From: Pseudoruegeria aquimaris | GTDB taxonomy: Bacteria > Pseudomonadota > Alphaproteobacteria > Rhodobacterales > Rhodobacteraceae | NCBI RefSeq assembly: GCF_900172235.1 | Contig: NZ_FWFQ01000008.1 | Coordinates: 1 to 64,000, forward strand | Direction of reading: 5' to 3' | DNA: 64,000 nucleotides | Shown: positions 8,392-16,909 of the stretch, piece after piece | How positions within the stretch are numbered: position 1 is the first letter of the stretch | Layout of the letters: the number at the start of each line of letters is the position of its first letter | The notes under the pieces: model-generated | Told to the model about the DNA's origin: nothing | Database searches by the model: none | The model's input: only the letters and a program-made list of their open reading frames with translations | Translations under genes and position numbers: made by a program

Positions 8392-8562
8392 TCAGTGGCA
8401 GGGGAAGGCGATCGCGTGGCGCGTATCGTGGGCGGTGTCGTGGAACACCGTGGCCTGTGCGAAACCGGTGAAGAACAGCAGGCCGATGCCGAAGGCGGCA
8501 GCGCCGAGAATCGGCAGGAGGCCGGCGCGGGTTTCGGCTTGGGTCTGGGTCAGGGTCGTCAT
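8392..8562 (-). CDS. cbtB: Cobalt transporter subunit CbtB
   Basis: A 56-aa single-span membrane protein. The hydrophobic segment covers residues about 14-38 and the family-defining C-terminal His motif is HDTAHDTRHAIAFPCH (41-56), a likely metal site at the mouth of the CbtA channel. The start at 8562 is preferred over an in-frame ATG eight codons earlier because gaggaga sits at proper spacing before it and the family length fits. It is the first gene behind the cobalamin riboswitch. Confidence 0.93.
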   Translation of the reverse strand: MTTLTQTQAETRAGLLPILGAAAFGIGLLFFTGFAQATVFHDTAHDTRHAIAFPCH

Positions 8563-8610
8563 ATCGTGTCTCCTCGTCTCCGTCACACCCGACGGATCAT
8601 TGGGTTATGG

Positions 8611-8790
8611 TTCGCAGGCTGGTCTCCTGGCTTGCGGGTCGTAGCGCTGTGCCCACCTTCCCGGCCCTTGCGGGCCAGTGGCGATCGGGCGCGCGCTCAC
8701 CGCTTACAGTCGCGGGGGCGGCTGCGGACTCAGGCCCCGGGGTGGGTCACCTTCACCGTCATTCCCATTTCATCCCCGGGTGCTTTGCAC
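8611..8790 (-). promoter_or_regulatory. Cobalamin (B12) riboswitch
   Basis: On the minus strand the conserved parts appear in order: GGATGAAATGGGAATGACGG with GGTGAAGGTG, then GCCGCCCCCGCGACTGTAAG with CGGTGAGC, the B12 box GCCACTGG (8675-8682), GGGAAGG, and the 3' CCAGGAGACCAGCCTGC (ending near 8611). This is the standard adenosylcobalamin aptamer. It ends about 48 bases before the cbtB start, so adenosylcobalamin should shut off the cbtBA-cobW-cobN unit, probably at translation initiation since no U-run terminator is visible. Confidence 0.95.
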
Positions 8791-8814
8791 CGCGTCGGGG
8801 AACCATGCGCCTCC

Positions 8815-8844
8815 GTTTTGCGCCCTTGCATGGGGTATGGTCAA
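8815..8844 (-). promoter_or_regulatory. Candidate promoter of the cbtBA-cobW-cobN operon
   Basis: On the minus strand TTGACC (8839-8844) is a good -35 box. About 17 bases on lies only a weak -10 (GCAAAA). The predicted start, near 8808, falls just before the first conserved base of the riboswitch, as expected. Inferred from spacing only. Confidence 0.4.
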
Positions 8845-8958
8845 GCCAATTTGCGCCTCTTGCGGGGCGGAACGCGGCGGCGCTTCCGGCTGGTTGCGCT
8901 AACGGGAGGGGCGAATTTTCCGTTTGCCTGCCATCGCTTTGGCGATAACACTTCGGCC

Positions 8959-9396
8959 ATGACCTTTTCGCCGATCCGAACCGCCACACCGCGCGACCTG
9001 CCGGAAATCGAGCATGTCTTTGCCGAGGCATACTCGGAATACGAGAGCAGTATCAAAGGTTTGCCGAACATGTTGGAGGGGCTGGCCGAGGCCGTGGCGG
9101 CCCATGAGGTCTGGGTCATCGAGAAGGGCCGCAAGCTGGTGGGCTGCCTGATCCTGAAGGAAACCGGCAATGCGCTGCACGTTGTCAACGTGGCCACGCT
9201 GCCCGAGGTGCGCGGGCAGGGGCTCGGTGGGGCGATGATGCGCTTCGCCGAGGCCGAGGGCGCCCTGCGGGACGTGGACCGCATGCGACTCGCCACCCAT
9301 GTGGACATGCCCGGCAACGTTGCGATGTATCGCCACCTCGGCTGGACGGAGACCGGCCGCGACGGTGCGCGTGTCTACATGGAAAAGGTGCTCTGA
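8959..9396 (+). CDS. GNAT family N-acetyltransferase
   Basis: A 145-aa acetyltransferase with acetyl-CoA loop LPEVRGQGLGGAMM (residues 81-94) and the late segment MYRHLGWTETGRDGARVYMEK. The start at 8959 gives a complete domain (MTFSPIRTATPRDLPEIEHVF). The open frame continues upstream through the riboswitch, but that part is not protein-like. It is divergent from the cobalt operon and 135 bp ahead of smc. The substrate is unknown. Confidence 0.9.
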   Translation: MTFSPIRTATPRDLPEIEHVFAEAYSEYESSIKGLPNMLEGLAEAVAAHEVWVIEKGRKLVGCLILKETGNALHVVNVATLPEVRGQGLGGAMMRFAEAEGALRDVDRMRLATHVDMPGNVAMYRHLGWTETGRDGARVYMEKVL

Positions 9397-9428
9397 GGCC
9401 GGGGTGGCCGGAGCGCTCCGCAATATCT

Positions 9429-9437
9429 TGTGGATAA
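9429..9437 (-). promoter_or_regulatory. Perfect DnaA-box sequence upstream of smc
   Basis: The minus strand reads TTATCCACA, the strong DnaA-box consensus, about 95 bp before the smc start. Only one copy was seen, so an origin is not implied. It could be chance or a DnaA-linked control site for smc. Confidence 0.4.
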
Positions 9438-9448
9438 CTGGTGCGTGA

Positions 9449-9469
9449 CTGCCACATGAGGTGTGGCAG
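9449..9469. promoter_or_regulatory. Perfect inverted repeat between GNAT and smc
   Basis: CTGCCACA-tgagg-TGTGGCAG has an 8-bp perfect stem with a 5-base loop. No T-run follows, so a terminator is less likely than an operator or an mRNA hairpin ahead of smc. Confidence 0.4.
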
Positions 9470-9531
9470 CATTGACTCGCACCTGATTCCCCCGAAGACT
9501 GACCCGGACAGGAATCAACACGGGCAGCCCC

Positions 9532-12500
9532 TTGCGTTTCACCCGCCTTCGACTGAACGGCTTCAAGAGCTTCGTGGACCCGACCGATCTGGTGATCGCG
9601 GACGGGCTGACAGGCGTCGTCGGGCCGAACGGCTGCGGGAAGTCCAACCTGCTTGAAGCCCTGCGCTGGGTGATGGGCGAGAACCGCCCCACGGCGATGC
9701 GCGGCGGCGGGATGGAAGACGTGATCTTCGCCGGCGCCGCCTCGCGCCCGGCGCGCAACTTCGCCGAAGTCACCCTGCAACTCGACAACTCGGACCGCCT
9801 CGCGCCGGCCGGGTTCAACGATCTGGACACGCTGGAGATCGTGCGCCGCATCACGCGCGACGCGGGCTCCGCCTACAAGGCCAACTCCAAGGACGTGCGC
9901 GCGCGCGACATCCAGATGCTCTTCGCCGATGCCTCCACCGGGGCGCATTCGCCGGCGCTCGTGCGGCAGGGGCAGATCTCGGAGCTGATCAACGCCAAGC
10001 CGAAGAACCGCCGCCGCGTGCTGGAGGAGGCCGCCGGCATCTCGGGGCTCTACCAGCGCCGCCATGAGGCGGAACTCAAGCTCAAGGGCACCGAGGCCAA
10101 TCTCGCCCGCGTGGAAGACGTGATCGAGCAGCTCGCCCAGCAACTCGGGCAGCTGGCGCGCCAGGCCCGGCAGGCGCAGCGCTACCGCACCATCGGCGAG
10201 GAACTGCGCGCCTCCGAGGGCATCCTGCTCTACCGCCGCTGGCGCGAGGCCGACGAGGCCCGGCAGGCCGCCCAGGCCGAACTGACCGAGCGCACGCGCC
10301 AGGCCGGGCAGGCCGAGATCCTGGCCCGGGAGGCCGCGCGCAAGCGCGAGGAGGCGGATGCCGCCCTGCCGCCGCTGCGGGAGGAGGAGGCGATCGCCGC
10401 CGCCGTGCTGCAACGGCTCACCGTGCAGCGCGATGCGCTGAAGGATCAGGAGGCCCGCGCGCTGCAGCTCATCGATACGCTGTCGGGCCGCATCGAGCAA
10501 CTCACCCGTGACATCGAGCGCGAAGCCGGGCTCAACCGCGATGCCGGCGAAACCATCGAACGGCTGGAGTGGGAGCAGGCGCAGATCGCCAAGGCGAGCG
10601 AAGGCCATGAGGACAAGCTTTCCGAGGCCTCGGATGCGGCGCGCGAGGCGGCGCAGGTTCTGCAGGACCGCGAAGCCGATCTCAGCCAGCTGACGGAAGA
10701 CGTCGCCCGACTCGCGGCGCGGCACCAGTCGGCCAACCGACTGCTGGAAGACAGCCGCAAGACGCTGGCGCGCAACGAGGAAGAGGCGGCGAAGGCCAAG
10801 GCGGCCTCCGCCGCCGCGCGCGAGGCCCTGCAGGTGGCCGAGGCCGCCTACGCGGCGGCGATGGAAGCGCAGGAGGAGGCCGCCGTGCTGGCCGAGGAGG
10901 CCGAAGCCGCGCTGGAAGCCGCCGACATGGCCCGAGACGATGCCCAGGCCCGCGAAACCGAGGCCCGCGCGCTGCGGTCTGAGGCGGAGGGCGAAGCGGG
11001 TGCCCTGCGCGCCGAGGTGGCCGCGCTGGCCAAGCTGGTGGAGCGCGACACGGCGGAAGGCGGCCAGCTGCTGGATCGGGTCAAGGTCACGCCCGGCTAC
11101 GAGAAGGCGCTCGGCGCGGCGCTGGCCGATGATCTCCGGGCGCCTGAAATCGGGGCGGACGGCGCCTCCGGCTGGGCGGTGCTGCCCGGCTACCCGGCGC
11201 CGCAGCTCCTGCCCGAGGGGATCGTGGCGCTGACCAATCACGTCAGCGTGCCCGAGGTGCTGGCGCGCCGCATGGCGCAGATAGGCCTCGTGGACCGCGC
11301 CGACGGCGCACGGCTGCAATCCCAGCTCAAGCCCGGTCAGCGGCTGGTGAGCCTTGAGGGCGATCTCTGGCGCTGGGACGGCTTCCGCGCCGCTGCGGAG
11401 GATGCCCCGAGCGCGGCCGCGCTGCGGCTTCAGCAGTTGAACCGGCTGGTCGAACTCAAGCGCGATCTGGAAGAGGCGACGGCCCGCGCCGAGGGCGCGA
11501 AGCAGGCCCATGATCTTCTCACCGAGACCCTGCAACGCCTCACCCGCGAGGATCAGGAGGCCCGCGAGGCCCGCAAGCGGGCGGACCGCGCGATGACGGA
11601 GGCCGGGCGGGCGCTCTCCAAGGCCGAGGCCGACCGCAACATCGCGCAGGGGCGCCTCGAATCGCTGGGCCTTGCCGTGCGGCGCCACGAGGAAGAGGCG
11701 ATGAGCGCGCGCCAGCGCGTGCTCGAAGCCGAACGCGCGCTGGAGGATCTGGAGGATCTCGACGCCGCCCGCGCCCGCGCCGAAGACATCAAGATGACGG
11801 TCGAGGCCGCGCGGATCACGATGATGGCCCGCCGCTCCGCCCATGACGAGCTGCGCCGCGAAGGCGAGGCCCGCCTCAAGCGCAGCCAGCAGATCACCAA
11901 GGAAATCAGCGGCTGGCGGCACCGGCTGGAAAGCGCCGGCAAACGCATCGCGGAACTGGAGGAGCGCCGGGCCGCCACGCAGGAGGAACTCGAAATCGCC
12001 CGCGCCGCGCCCGAGGATCTGGCGATTCAGCGCGAGGAGCTTCTGCAGGGCATCGAAGAGGCCGAGGCCCGCCGGGCCGCCGCGTCCGATGCATTGGCGA
12101 GCGCCGAAGCCGCCGCGCGGGAGGCGGCCGTCCACGAGAAGGAGGCCGAGCGTCTGGCCAGCGAGGCCCGCGAGGCCCGTGCCCGCTCCGAGGCGCGCGC
12201 CGAGGCCGCCCGCGAAACCGTCGCGCTTGCGGCCGGGCGCATCGCCGAGGAACGGGACATGACGCCCGAAGCCCTCCTGGAGGCGCTGGGCATGGATCCC
12301 GAAAAGATGCCGCCCGCAACCACGGTGGAGGCCGATGTCGAACGGCTCAAGCGCCAGCGCGACGCGCTCGGCGCGGTCAACCTGCGCGCCGAGGAAGACG
12401 CGCGCGAGGTTCAGGAGGAGCACGACACGCTCCTGGGCGAAAAGACCGATCTGGAAGAGGCCGTGAAACGGTTGCGCAGCGGCATCGCCAGCCTCAACCG

Positions 12501-12987
12501 CGAGGGGCGCGAGCGCCTGCTGACGGCCTTCGAGCAGGTCAATTCCAATTTCGCCATGCTGTTCAAGCACCTGTTCGGCGGGGGCGAGGCCAAGCTCGTG
12601 CTGGTGGAGAGCGAGGATCCGCTGGATGCAGGCCTCGAGATCATGTGCATGCCGCCGGGCAAGAAGCTCTCGACGCTCTCGCTTTTGTCGGGTGGGGAGC
12701 AGACGCTCACCGCCATGGCGCTGATCTTCGCCGTGTTCCTCGCCAACCCGGCGCCGATCTGCGTGCTCGACGAGGTGGACGCGCCCCTGGATGATGCCAA
12801 CGTCACCCGGTTCTGCGACCTGCTCGACGAAATGTGCCGCCGCACCGAGACCCGTTTCCTCATCATCACCCACCACGCCGTCACCATGGCGCGGATGGAT
12901 CGGCTGTTCGGCGTGACGATGGCGGAGCAGGGGGTCAGCCAGCTGGTGAGCGTGGACCTGAAGAAGGCCGAGGCGCTCGTCGCCTGA
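9532..12987 (+). CDS. smc: Chromosome segregation protein SMC
   Basis: SMC dimers with ScpA/ScpB form the bacterial condensin that organises and segregates the chromosome. The 1151-aa product has the N-terminal ATPase half with Walker A GPNGCGKSN (residues 31-39), a long coiled coil, a globular hinge near 505-640 (the EKALGAALADDLRAPE region), a second coiled coil, and the C-terminal half with signature LSLLSGGEQTLTAMAL and Walker B ICVLDEVDAPLDD. The start is TTG at 9532, giving MRFTRLRLNGFKSFVDP, the exact family N-terminus, and no ATG is available nearby. scpA/scpB are not in the window. Confidence 0.97.
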   Translation: MRFTRLRLNGFKSFVDPTDLVIADGLTGVVGPNGCGKSNLLEALRWVMGENRPTAMRGGGMEDVIFAGAASRPARNFAEVTLQLDNSDRLAPAGFNDLDTLEIVRRITRDAGSAYKANSKDVRARDIQMLFADASTGAHSPALVRQGQISELINAKPKNRRRVLEEAAGISGLYQRRHEAELKLKGTEANLARVEDVIEQLAQQLGQLARQARQAQRYRTIGEELRASEGILLYRRWREADEARQAAQAELTERTRQAGQAEILAREAARKREEADAALPPLREEEAIAAAVLQRLTVQRDALKDQEARALQLIDTLSGRIEQLTRDIEREAGLNRDAGETIERLEWEQAQIAKASEGHEDKLSEASDAAREAAQVLQDREADLSQLTEDVARLAARHQSANRLLEDSRKTLARNEEEAAKAKAASAAAREALQVAEAAYAAAMEAQEEAAVLAEEAEAALEAADMARDDAQARETEARALRSEAEGEAGALRAEVAALAKLVERDTAEGGQLLDRVKVTPGYEKALGAALADDLRAPEIGADGASGWAVLPGYPAPQLLPEGIVALTNHVSVPEVLARRMAQIGLVDRADGARLQSQLKPGQRLVSLEGDLWRWDGFRAAAEDAPSAAALRLQQLNRLVELKRDLEEATARAEGAKQAHDLLTETLQRLTREDQEAREARKRADRAMTEAGRALSKAEADRNIAQGRLESLGLAVRRHEEEAMSARQRVLEAERALEDLEDLDAARARAEDIKMTVEAARITMMARRSAHDELRREGEARLKRSQQITKEISGWRHRLESAGKRIAELEERRAATQEELEIARAAPEDLAIQREELLQGIEEAEARRAAASDALASAEAAAREAAVHEKEAERLASEAREARARSEARAEAARETVALAAGRIAEERDMTPEALLEALGMDPEKMPPATTVEADVERLKRQRDALGAVNLRAEEDAREVQEEHDTLLGEKTDLEEAVKRLRSGIASLNREGRERLLTAFEQVNSNFAMLFKHLFGGGEAKLVLVESEDPLDAGLEIMCMPPGKKLSTLSLLSGGEQTLTAMALIFAVFLANPAPICVLDEVDAPLDDANVTRFCDLLDEMCRRTETRFLIITHHAVTMARMDRLFGVTMAEQGVSQLVSVDLKKAEALVA

Positions 12988-13073
12988 GCGTCTCGCGGGA
13001 ACGTGAGGCGCCGCCCGGCGCGCGATCGCGTAGGCTGCCCCGAAACCCACTCCGGCGAAGGGAAGCCCAAGAC

Positions 13074-13442
13074 ATGCGTTCACTGGCACTGATGATGGTG
13101 GTTTCGGCCGGCACGGCGCTGGCGCAGCCCGCGCCCGGCGTGCGGGAGGGCGACACGCTCTACGGCGCGGCCGATCTGGCCGCCCTTCTGTCGGGGCAGG
13201 CCGTCACCTTCTTCGACGGCGGCACCGCGCGCTACGCGGCCGACGGCAGCTATTCCTATGCCTACGAGGGCTCTGACCAGCTCTGGACCGGCACATGGGA
13301 AGCCGGGGAAGGCAGCGCCGTCTGCGTGGCCTTCGACAACGGCTTCGCGCGCTGCGACATCTACGTCAGCGACGGCAGCCGGCTGGTGCTGATCACCGAG
13401 CAGGGCGATCGCTTCCCCGCCCAGGAAAAAGCGCCGATCTGA
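13074..13442 (+). CDS. Small secreted hypothetical protein
   Basis: A 122-aa protein with a Sec signal peptide (residues 1-18, MRSLALMMVVSAGTALAQ) and a compact mature part of about 100 residues, rich in Tyr, Gly and Asp. The segment TWEAGEGSAVCVAFDNGFARCDIY has two cysteines that could pair in the periplasm. I do not recognise a named family, though the layout resembles small periplasmic proteins of Rhodobacterales. The ATG at 13074 is the only start that leaves the signal peptide intact. It lies 86 bp after smc and probably has its own or read-through transcription. Confidence 0.75.
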   Translation: MRSLALMMVVSAGTALAQPAPGVREGDTLYGAADLAALLSGQAVTFFDGGTARYAADGSYSYAYEGSDQLWTGTWEAGEGSAVCVAFDNGFARCDIYVSDGSRLVLITEQGDRFPAQEKAPI

Positions 13443-13587
13443 GCGTTGGCGAGAGCGTTGGCCTGGGCGGCGGCGCTCGGGGGCAGGCATGGGGGCGGGC
13501 GCGGATGCGTGTTCTCCCTTTCGGCGCGGCGCCGTCTGCGCTAGGCTCGGTCTGCTAATAGCTTTGTTTCTTTGCAGGAAAACTGTC

Positions 13588-14400
13588 ATGCGCGTATCGA
13601 TTTCCGCTTTTGCCCTTGCCACCGCCCTTGCCATGCTTCTCTCCGGCGCAGGGCCGGCACAGGCTGCCAAATGCGGCAACACCGGAGATGGGTTCAACAG
13701 CTGGAAGAAGGCCTTCGCCGCCGAGGCGCAGCGCGCCGGTGTCGGAAAGCGCGGGCTGGACGCGCTGGCGCAGGCGCAATACGCCACCAAGACGATCTGG
13801 GCCGACCGCAACCAGAAATCCTTCAAATACAGCCTTGAGAAATTCATGCAGGTGCGCGGCTCCTCCACCATCGTGGCCCAGGGGCGCAAGCGCAAGGCGC
13901 GCAACCCCGAGTTCTACGCCTCGCTCGAACGCGTCTACGGCGTGCCGGCCGGGGTGTTGATCGCGATCCACGGCATGGAGACGGCCTTCGGCGGCTTCAT
14001 GGGCGACAGTTCGGTCGTCTCGGCGATCACCACGCTGGCCTATGACTGTCGGCGTTCGGATTTCTTCACCCCCCATGCCATCGGGGCGCTGAAGCTGGTG
14101 GACCAGGGCTCGATCACCATCAACACCAAGGGCGCCAAGCATGGCGAGCTTGGGCACACGCAGTTCCTTCCGGGCAACGCGCTCAGGTATGGGGTGGACG
14201 GCAACGGGGACGGGAAGGTCGATTTCTACAACGTGTCGGATGCCATGGCCTCCACCGCCAACTACCTGCGCCAGAAGGGCTGGCAGCCCGGGAAGGGCTA
14301 CCAGCCCGGCGAGCCGAACTTCGCGGTGATCAAGGAATGGAACGCCGCGGGCGTCTACCAGAAGGCCATCGCGATCATGGGCAAGCAGATCGACGGCTAG
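13588..14400 (+). CDS. Lytic murein transglycosylase, MltB/SLT_2 family
   Basis: This 270-aa periplasmic enzyme cleaves the MurNAc-GlcNAc bond of peptidoglycan, leaving 1,6-anhydro ends. It has a signal peptide ending near AQA (residues 25-27), the catalytic motif IHGMETAFGGF with Glu131, and an EF-hand-like loop DGNGDGKVDF (204-213) as in MltB, where it binds Ca2+. There is no lipobox, so it is soluble rather than a lipoprotein. The start at 13588 has aggaaaa in front. It is somewhat short of E. coli MltB because a peptidoglycan-binding extension is absent. Confidence 0.9.
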   Translation: MRVSISAFALATALAMLLSGAGPAQAAKCGNTGDGFNSWKKAFAAEAQRAGVGKRGLDALAQAQYATKTIWADRNQKSFKYSLEKFMQVRGSSTIVAQGRKRKARNPEFYASLERVYGVPAGVLIAIHGMETAFGGFMGDSSVVSAITTLAYDCRRSDFFTPHAIGALKLVDQGSITINTKGAKHGELGHTQFLPGNALRYGVDGNGDGKVDFYNVSDAMASTANYLRQKGWQPGKGYQPGEPNFAVIKEWNAAGVYQKAIAIMGKQIDG

Positions 14401-14435
14401 GCGGGTTTCCAAGGCGCCTGGGGGCGCTGCCCGCC

Positions 14436-14480
14436 GCCGCCCGCCGGGCGGCTCCCCCCGAGGTATTTCGGGCGAGAGGA
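14436..14480 (-). repeat. Dispersed hairpin/AAATATCC repeat, copy 3 (variant)
   Basis: Hairpin GCCGCCC-gcc-GGGCGGC (14436-14452) is followed by the diverged core CCGAGGTATTTCGGGCGAGA. It lies between the convergent transglycosylase and cobD genes, where the hairpin could also end transcription. Confidence 0.55.
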
Positions 14481-14484
14481 AGGT

Positions 14485-15411
14485 TCAGGCCAGCAGTGCG
14501 AGGGCGACGAGCGCGAGGCCGGCGGCCCAGCTGCGCCAGAGCTGGTGGACGGCGGCGGAGATGTCGGCCGCGCCGATCTCGCGGCGCCCTTCCGGGAAGA
14601 CCCAGGGAAAGGGGCGCATCTGCCCCTCGTAGGCACGGGGGCCTGACAGGGCGACGCCCAGCGTTGCCGCCATGGCGGCCTCGGGCCAGCCGGCGTTGGG
14701 GGAGCGGTGCAGCGGGGCGTCGCGCAGGATGATCTTCCAGACCTTGCCGAGATCCCGCGGCGGGTTTCCGGCGAGGGAGATCAGCAGGGCGGCCAGCCGC
14801 GCGGGGAACCAGTTCAGCAGATCGTCGAAGCGCGCCGCGGCCCAGCCGAACTGCTCGTGGCGCGGGGTGCGGTAGCCGATCATGCTGTCGGCGGTGTTGA
14901 CCAGCTTGTAGACCATCAGCCCGGGCAGCCCCAGCAGCAGGAACCAGAAGGCCGGGGCGACGACGCCATCGGAGAAATTCTCGGCGGCGCTTTCGATGGC
15001 GGCGCGCGCGGTGGCGGCTTCGTCCAGCGTGGCGGTGTCGCGGCCCACGATCATGGAGACGGCGCGGCGGCCCTCGGGGAGGCCGCGGGGCAGGGCTTCG
15101 GCCACGGCGGCCACGTGCTGGGCGAGGCTGCGCTGTGCAAGCAGAATGGCCGCGGCGATCACCTCCAGCAGGCCACCCAACGGCAGCGCCGGGATCAAGC
15201 TGCCGATCCCCCAGGCCAGGCAGCAGAGCGCGGCCATCGCGAGCACGCCTTTTTCGCGCCGGTTGCTGCCGCGGTTGAAACGGGAATCGATCCAGCCGAT
15301 GGCGCGCCCCATCAGGACGGCCGGGTGCGGTGCGCGATCCCACAGCCACTTCGGCTCGCCGAAGAGCGCGTCCAGCAGCAGCGCGGCGAGAAGGGCGGCG
15401 GCGTGGCTCAC
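14485..15411 (-). CDS. cobD: Adenosylcobinamide-phosphate synthase CobD/CbiB
   Basis: CobD (CbiB) is an inner-membrane enzyme that joins (R)-1-aminopropanol O-2-phosphate (or aminopropanol) to adenosylcobyric acid. The 308-aa product shows the family opening LLLDALFGEPKWLWDRAPHPAVLMGR, the IESAAENFSDGVVAPAFW segment (about residues 139-156) and TADSMIGYRTPRHEQFGWAAARFDDLLN, with several membrane helices. It overlaps cobC by 4 bp. CobC makes the aminopropanol-phosphate this enzyme uses, so the two act in sequence. Confidence 0.96.
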   Translation of the reverse strand: MSHAAALLAALLLDALFGEPKWLWDRAPHPAVLMGRAIGWIDSRFNRGSNRREKGVLAMAALCCLAWGIGSLIPALPLGGLLEVIAAAILLAQRSLAQHVAAVAEALPRGLPEGRRAVSMIVGRDTATLDEAATARAAIESAAENFSDGVVAPAFWFLLLGLPGLMVYKLVNTADSMIGYRTPRHEQFGWAAARFDDLLNWFPARLAALLISLAGNPPRDLGKVWKIILRDAPLHRSPNAGWPEAAMAATLGVALSGPRAYEGQMRPFPWVFPEGRREIGAADISAAVHQLWRSWAAGLALVALALLA

Positions 15412-16370
15412 AGGGCGGCCTCCAGCTGCGCCCAGCGGCCCGGGGCGGGCAGCCCGAGCCGCAGCCAGCTCCGGCTGTAGGGGAAGATGCGGCCCAGAAC
15501 CCGGCCTTCCGCCAGTTTATGCTGCCAGGCGGCGGCGTCGCCCACGTCGTAGAGGCGGAAGAGCGGAGTGCCGCCGATGCGCCGCGTGCCCTTGCTCGCA
15601 AGCAGGGCATCCAGCCGCGCGGAATCGCGTTCGAGCCGGGCGCGGGTGGCCTTCGTCCAGGCTTCGTCCTTCAGCGCGGCGGTGCCGATATCGAGGGCCG
15701 GGCCGGAGACCTGCCAGGGCCCGAGCGCTTCCCGCAGGGGGGCGATCAGCGCCGGCGCGCCGATGGCAAAGCCCAGCCGCAGCCCGGCCAGCCCCCAGAA
15801 CTTGCCGAAGCTTTTCAGGATGATCGCCCTTCCGGCGAGGGGGCCGGACAGCAGCGACAGGTGGCTTCGGCCGGGCGCCACATCGCAGAAGCTTTCGTCG
15901 ATGACGGTGAGGCCGGGCGCGCCGGCTTGGAGCTCCGTGGCGCGCCAGAAGCGGCCGTCCGGGTTGTTGGGGTGCACGAGGACGCGCGCCTCGCAGTCCG
16001 GGGCCTCGGCACCCTTCAGGACGCGCCAGCCTTCGGCCGTGAAGGCGGCGGCGTGTTCGTTGTAGGTGGGGGACGGGATGTGGACCCGGCCGGGCGCAAG
16101 CAGGCGCGGCAGGCGGGCGATCAGGGCGGAGGCGCCGGGGGCGGGCAGGATGTCGAGCCCGTCTGGCACGGACCAGAAGCTGCGGGCGGCGGCTTCGAGG
16201 CGGGCGAAGGCGCCGGAATCCGGCAGGGCGGTGAAGGCATCTTCGGCCAGCGGCGGGATTGGGTAGGGCAGCGGGTTGATGCCGGTGGAGAGATCGAGCC
16301 AATCGGCCCGCGCCCCGCCGTGCCGGGCGATGGCCGCATCCAGCCCGCCGCCGTGATCGCGGCTGTTCAT
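15408..16370 (-). CDS. cobC: L-threonine-O-3-phosphate decarboxylase CobC
   Basis: A PLP-dependent class I/II aminotransferase-fold enzyme that decarboxylates threonine-phosphate to aminopropanol phosphate for the B12 nucleotide loop. The 320-aa product has the opening DLSTGINPLPYP (residues 26-37), PNNPDGR (134-140), a substrate-side IDESFCD (157-163), and the PLP lysine in SFGKFWGLAGLRLG (Lys190). It overlaps both DUF1636 (4 bp) and cobD (4 bp), so the three form one coupled unit. Confidence 0.95.
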   Translation of the reverse strand: MNSRDHGGGLDAAIARHGGARADWLDLSTGINPLPYPIPPLAEDAFTALPDSGAFARLEAAARSFWSVPDGLDILPAPGASALIARLPRLLAPGRVHIPSPTYNEHAAAFTAEGWRVLKGAEAPDCEARVLVHPNNPDGRFWRATELQAGAPGLTVIDESFCDVAPGRSHLSLLSGPLAGRAIILKSFGKFWGLAGLRLGFAIGAPALIAPLREALGPWQVSGPALDIGTAALKDEAWTKATRARLERDSARLDALLASKGTRRIGGTPLFRLYDVGDAAAWQHKLAEGRVLGRIFPYSRSWLRLGLPAPGRWAQLEAAL

Positions 16371-16741
16371 TCCTCTTCGGGCAGCGGTGCGTGGCGGGTC
16401 ACGAAATGGCCCTTCACGCCTTCGGGCCAGCTCCGGTAGGGCACCTGCCCGGAGGCGCTTTCCGCGTGGAGTGCGGCATAGTCCACGATGGCCTGCGCGC
16501 TTTCGGCGCTGGGGGTGAAATCGCCGAGCGTATAGGCGAGCTTTCCGTGGGCCTGAATTGCGATGTTGCAGCCGTGCTTGCAGCCCATGAGGCAGGACTG
16601 CCGCCGGGTCCGCAGGCTGCCCACGCCCTGCGCGGCGCTTTCCACGAGGGCGGCGAGGGTTTCACCGTCGGTGTCCTGGCTGCCGCGCGCGGCCCAATCC
16701 TCGCGTTTGCAGGTGTCGCAAATGGTGATCCAGGTTGTCAT
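16367..16741 (-). CDS. DUF1636 metal-binding-type protein
   Basis: A 124-aa protein of the DUF1636 family, which is often found beside cobalamin genes in alphaproteobacteria. Cysteines occur as CDTC (residues 8-11) and CLMGCKHGC (50-58), a thioredoxin-like ferredoxin pattern suited to a [2Fe-2S] cluster or metal. The function is unproven. First gene of the cobC-cobD unit, with no B12 riboswitch in the 168 bp upstream. Confidence 0.85.
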   Translation of the reverse strand: MTTWITICDTCKREDWAARGSQDTDGETLAALVESAAQGVGSLRTRRQSCLMGCKHGCNIAIQAHGKLAYTLGDFTPSAESAQAIVDYAALHAESASGQVPYRSWPEGVKGHFVTRHAPLPEEE

Positions 16742-16812
16742 CGCGGCCTCTCGTCAGTGTTCCCGCACCATCAAGCGGATTCGCCGGGCCGACGCAAGCC
16801 GGAGTGCGGGCG

Positions 16813-16838
16813 TTAACGGATGTTAAGGATAAATTAAC
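16813..16838. promoter_or_regulatory. CtrA-type binding site
   Basis: Three TTAA boxes lie at 16813, 16823 and 16834. The second pair is exactly TTAA-N7-TTAAC, the full CtrA consensus; the first pair has a 6-base spacer. TTAA is scarce in this G+C-rich DNA. The site is about 72 bp before the pseudo-receiver start at 16910 and 72 bp before the divergent DUF1636-cobC-cobD unit, so it could serve either. Confidence 0.65.
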
Positions 16839-16909
16839 CAATCCTTGGCTAGCCTGATCCGATCCGGTTGGGGATGGCCGGGTGCAGAATGAAGAGTTCC
16901 GGAGGTGAC

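Noticed and set aside
8899-13089. A 1396-codon open frame on the minus strand opposite smc
   Set aside because: It mirrors the smc codon pattern in G+C-rich DNA, has low-complexity Ala/Arg/Gly/Leu composition and no domain, and runs across the GNAT and smc genes.
13443-13587. Upstream extension of the lytic transglycosylase to an earlier ATG at 13489
   Set aside because: It would bury the clear signal peptide that starts at 13588, which has its own ribosome site.
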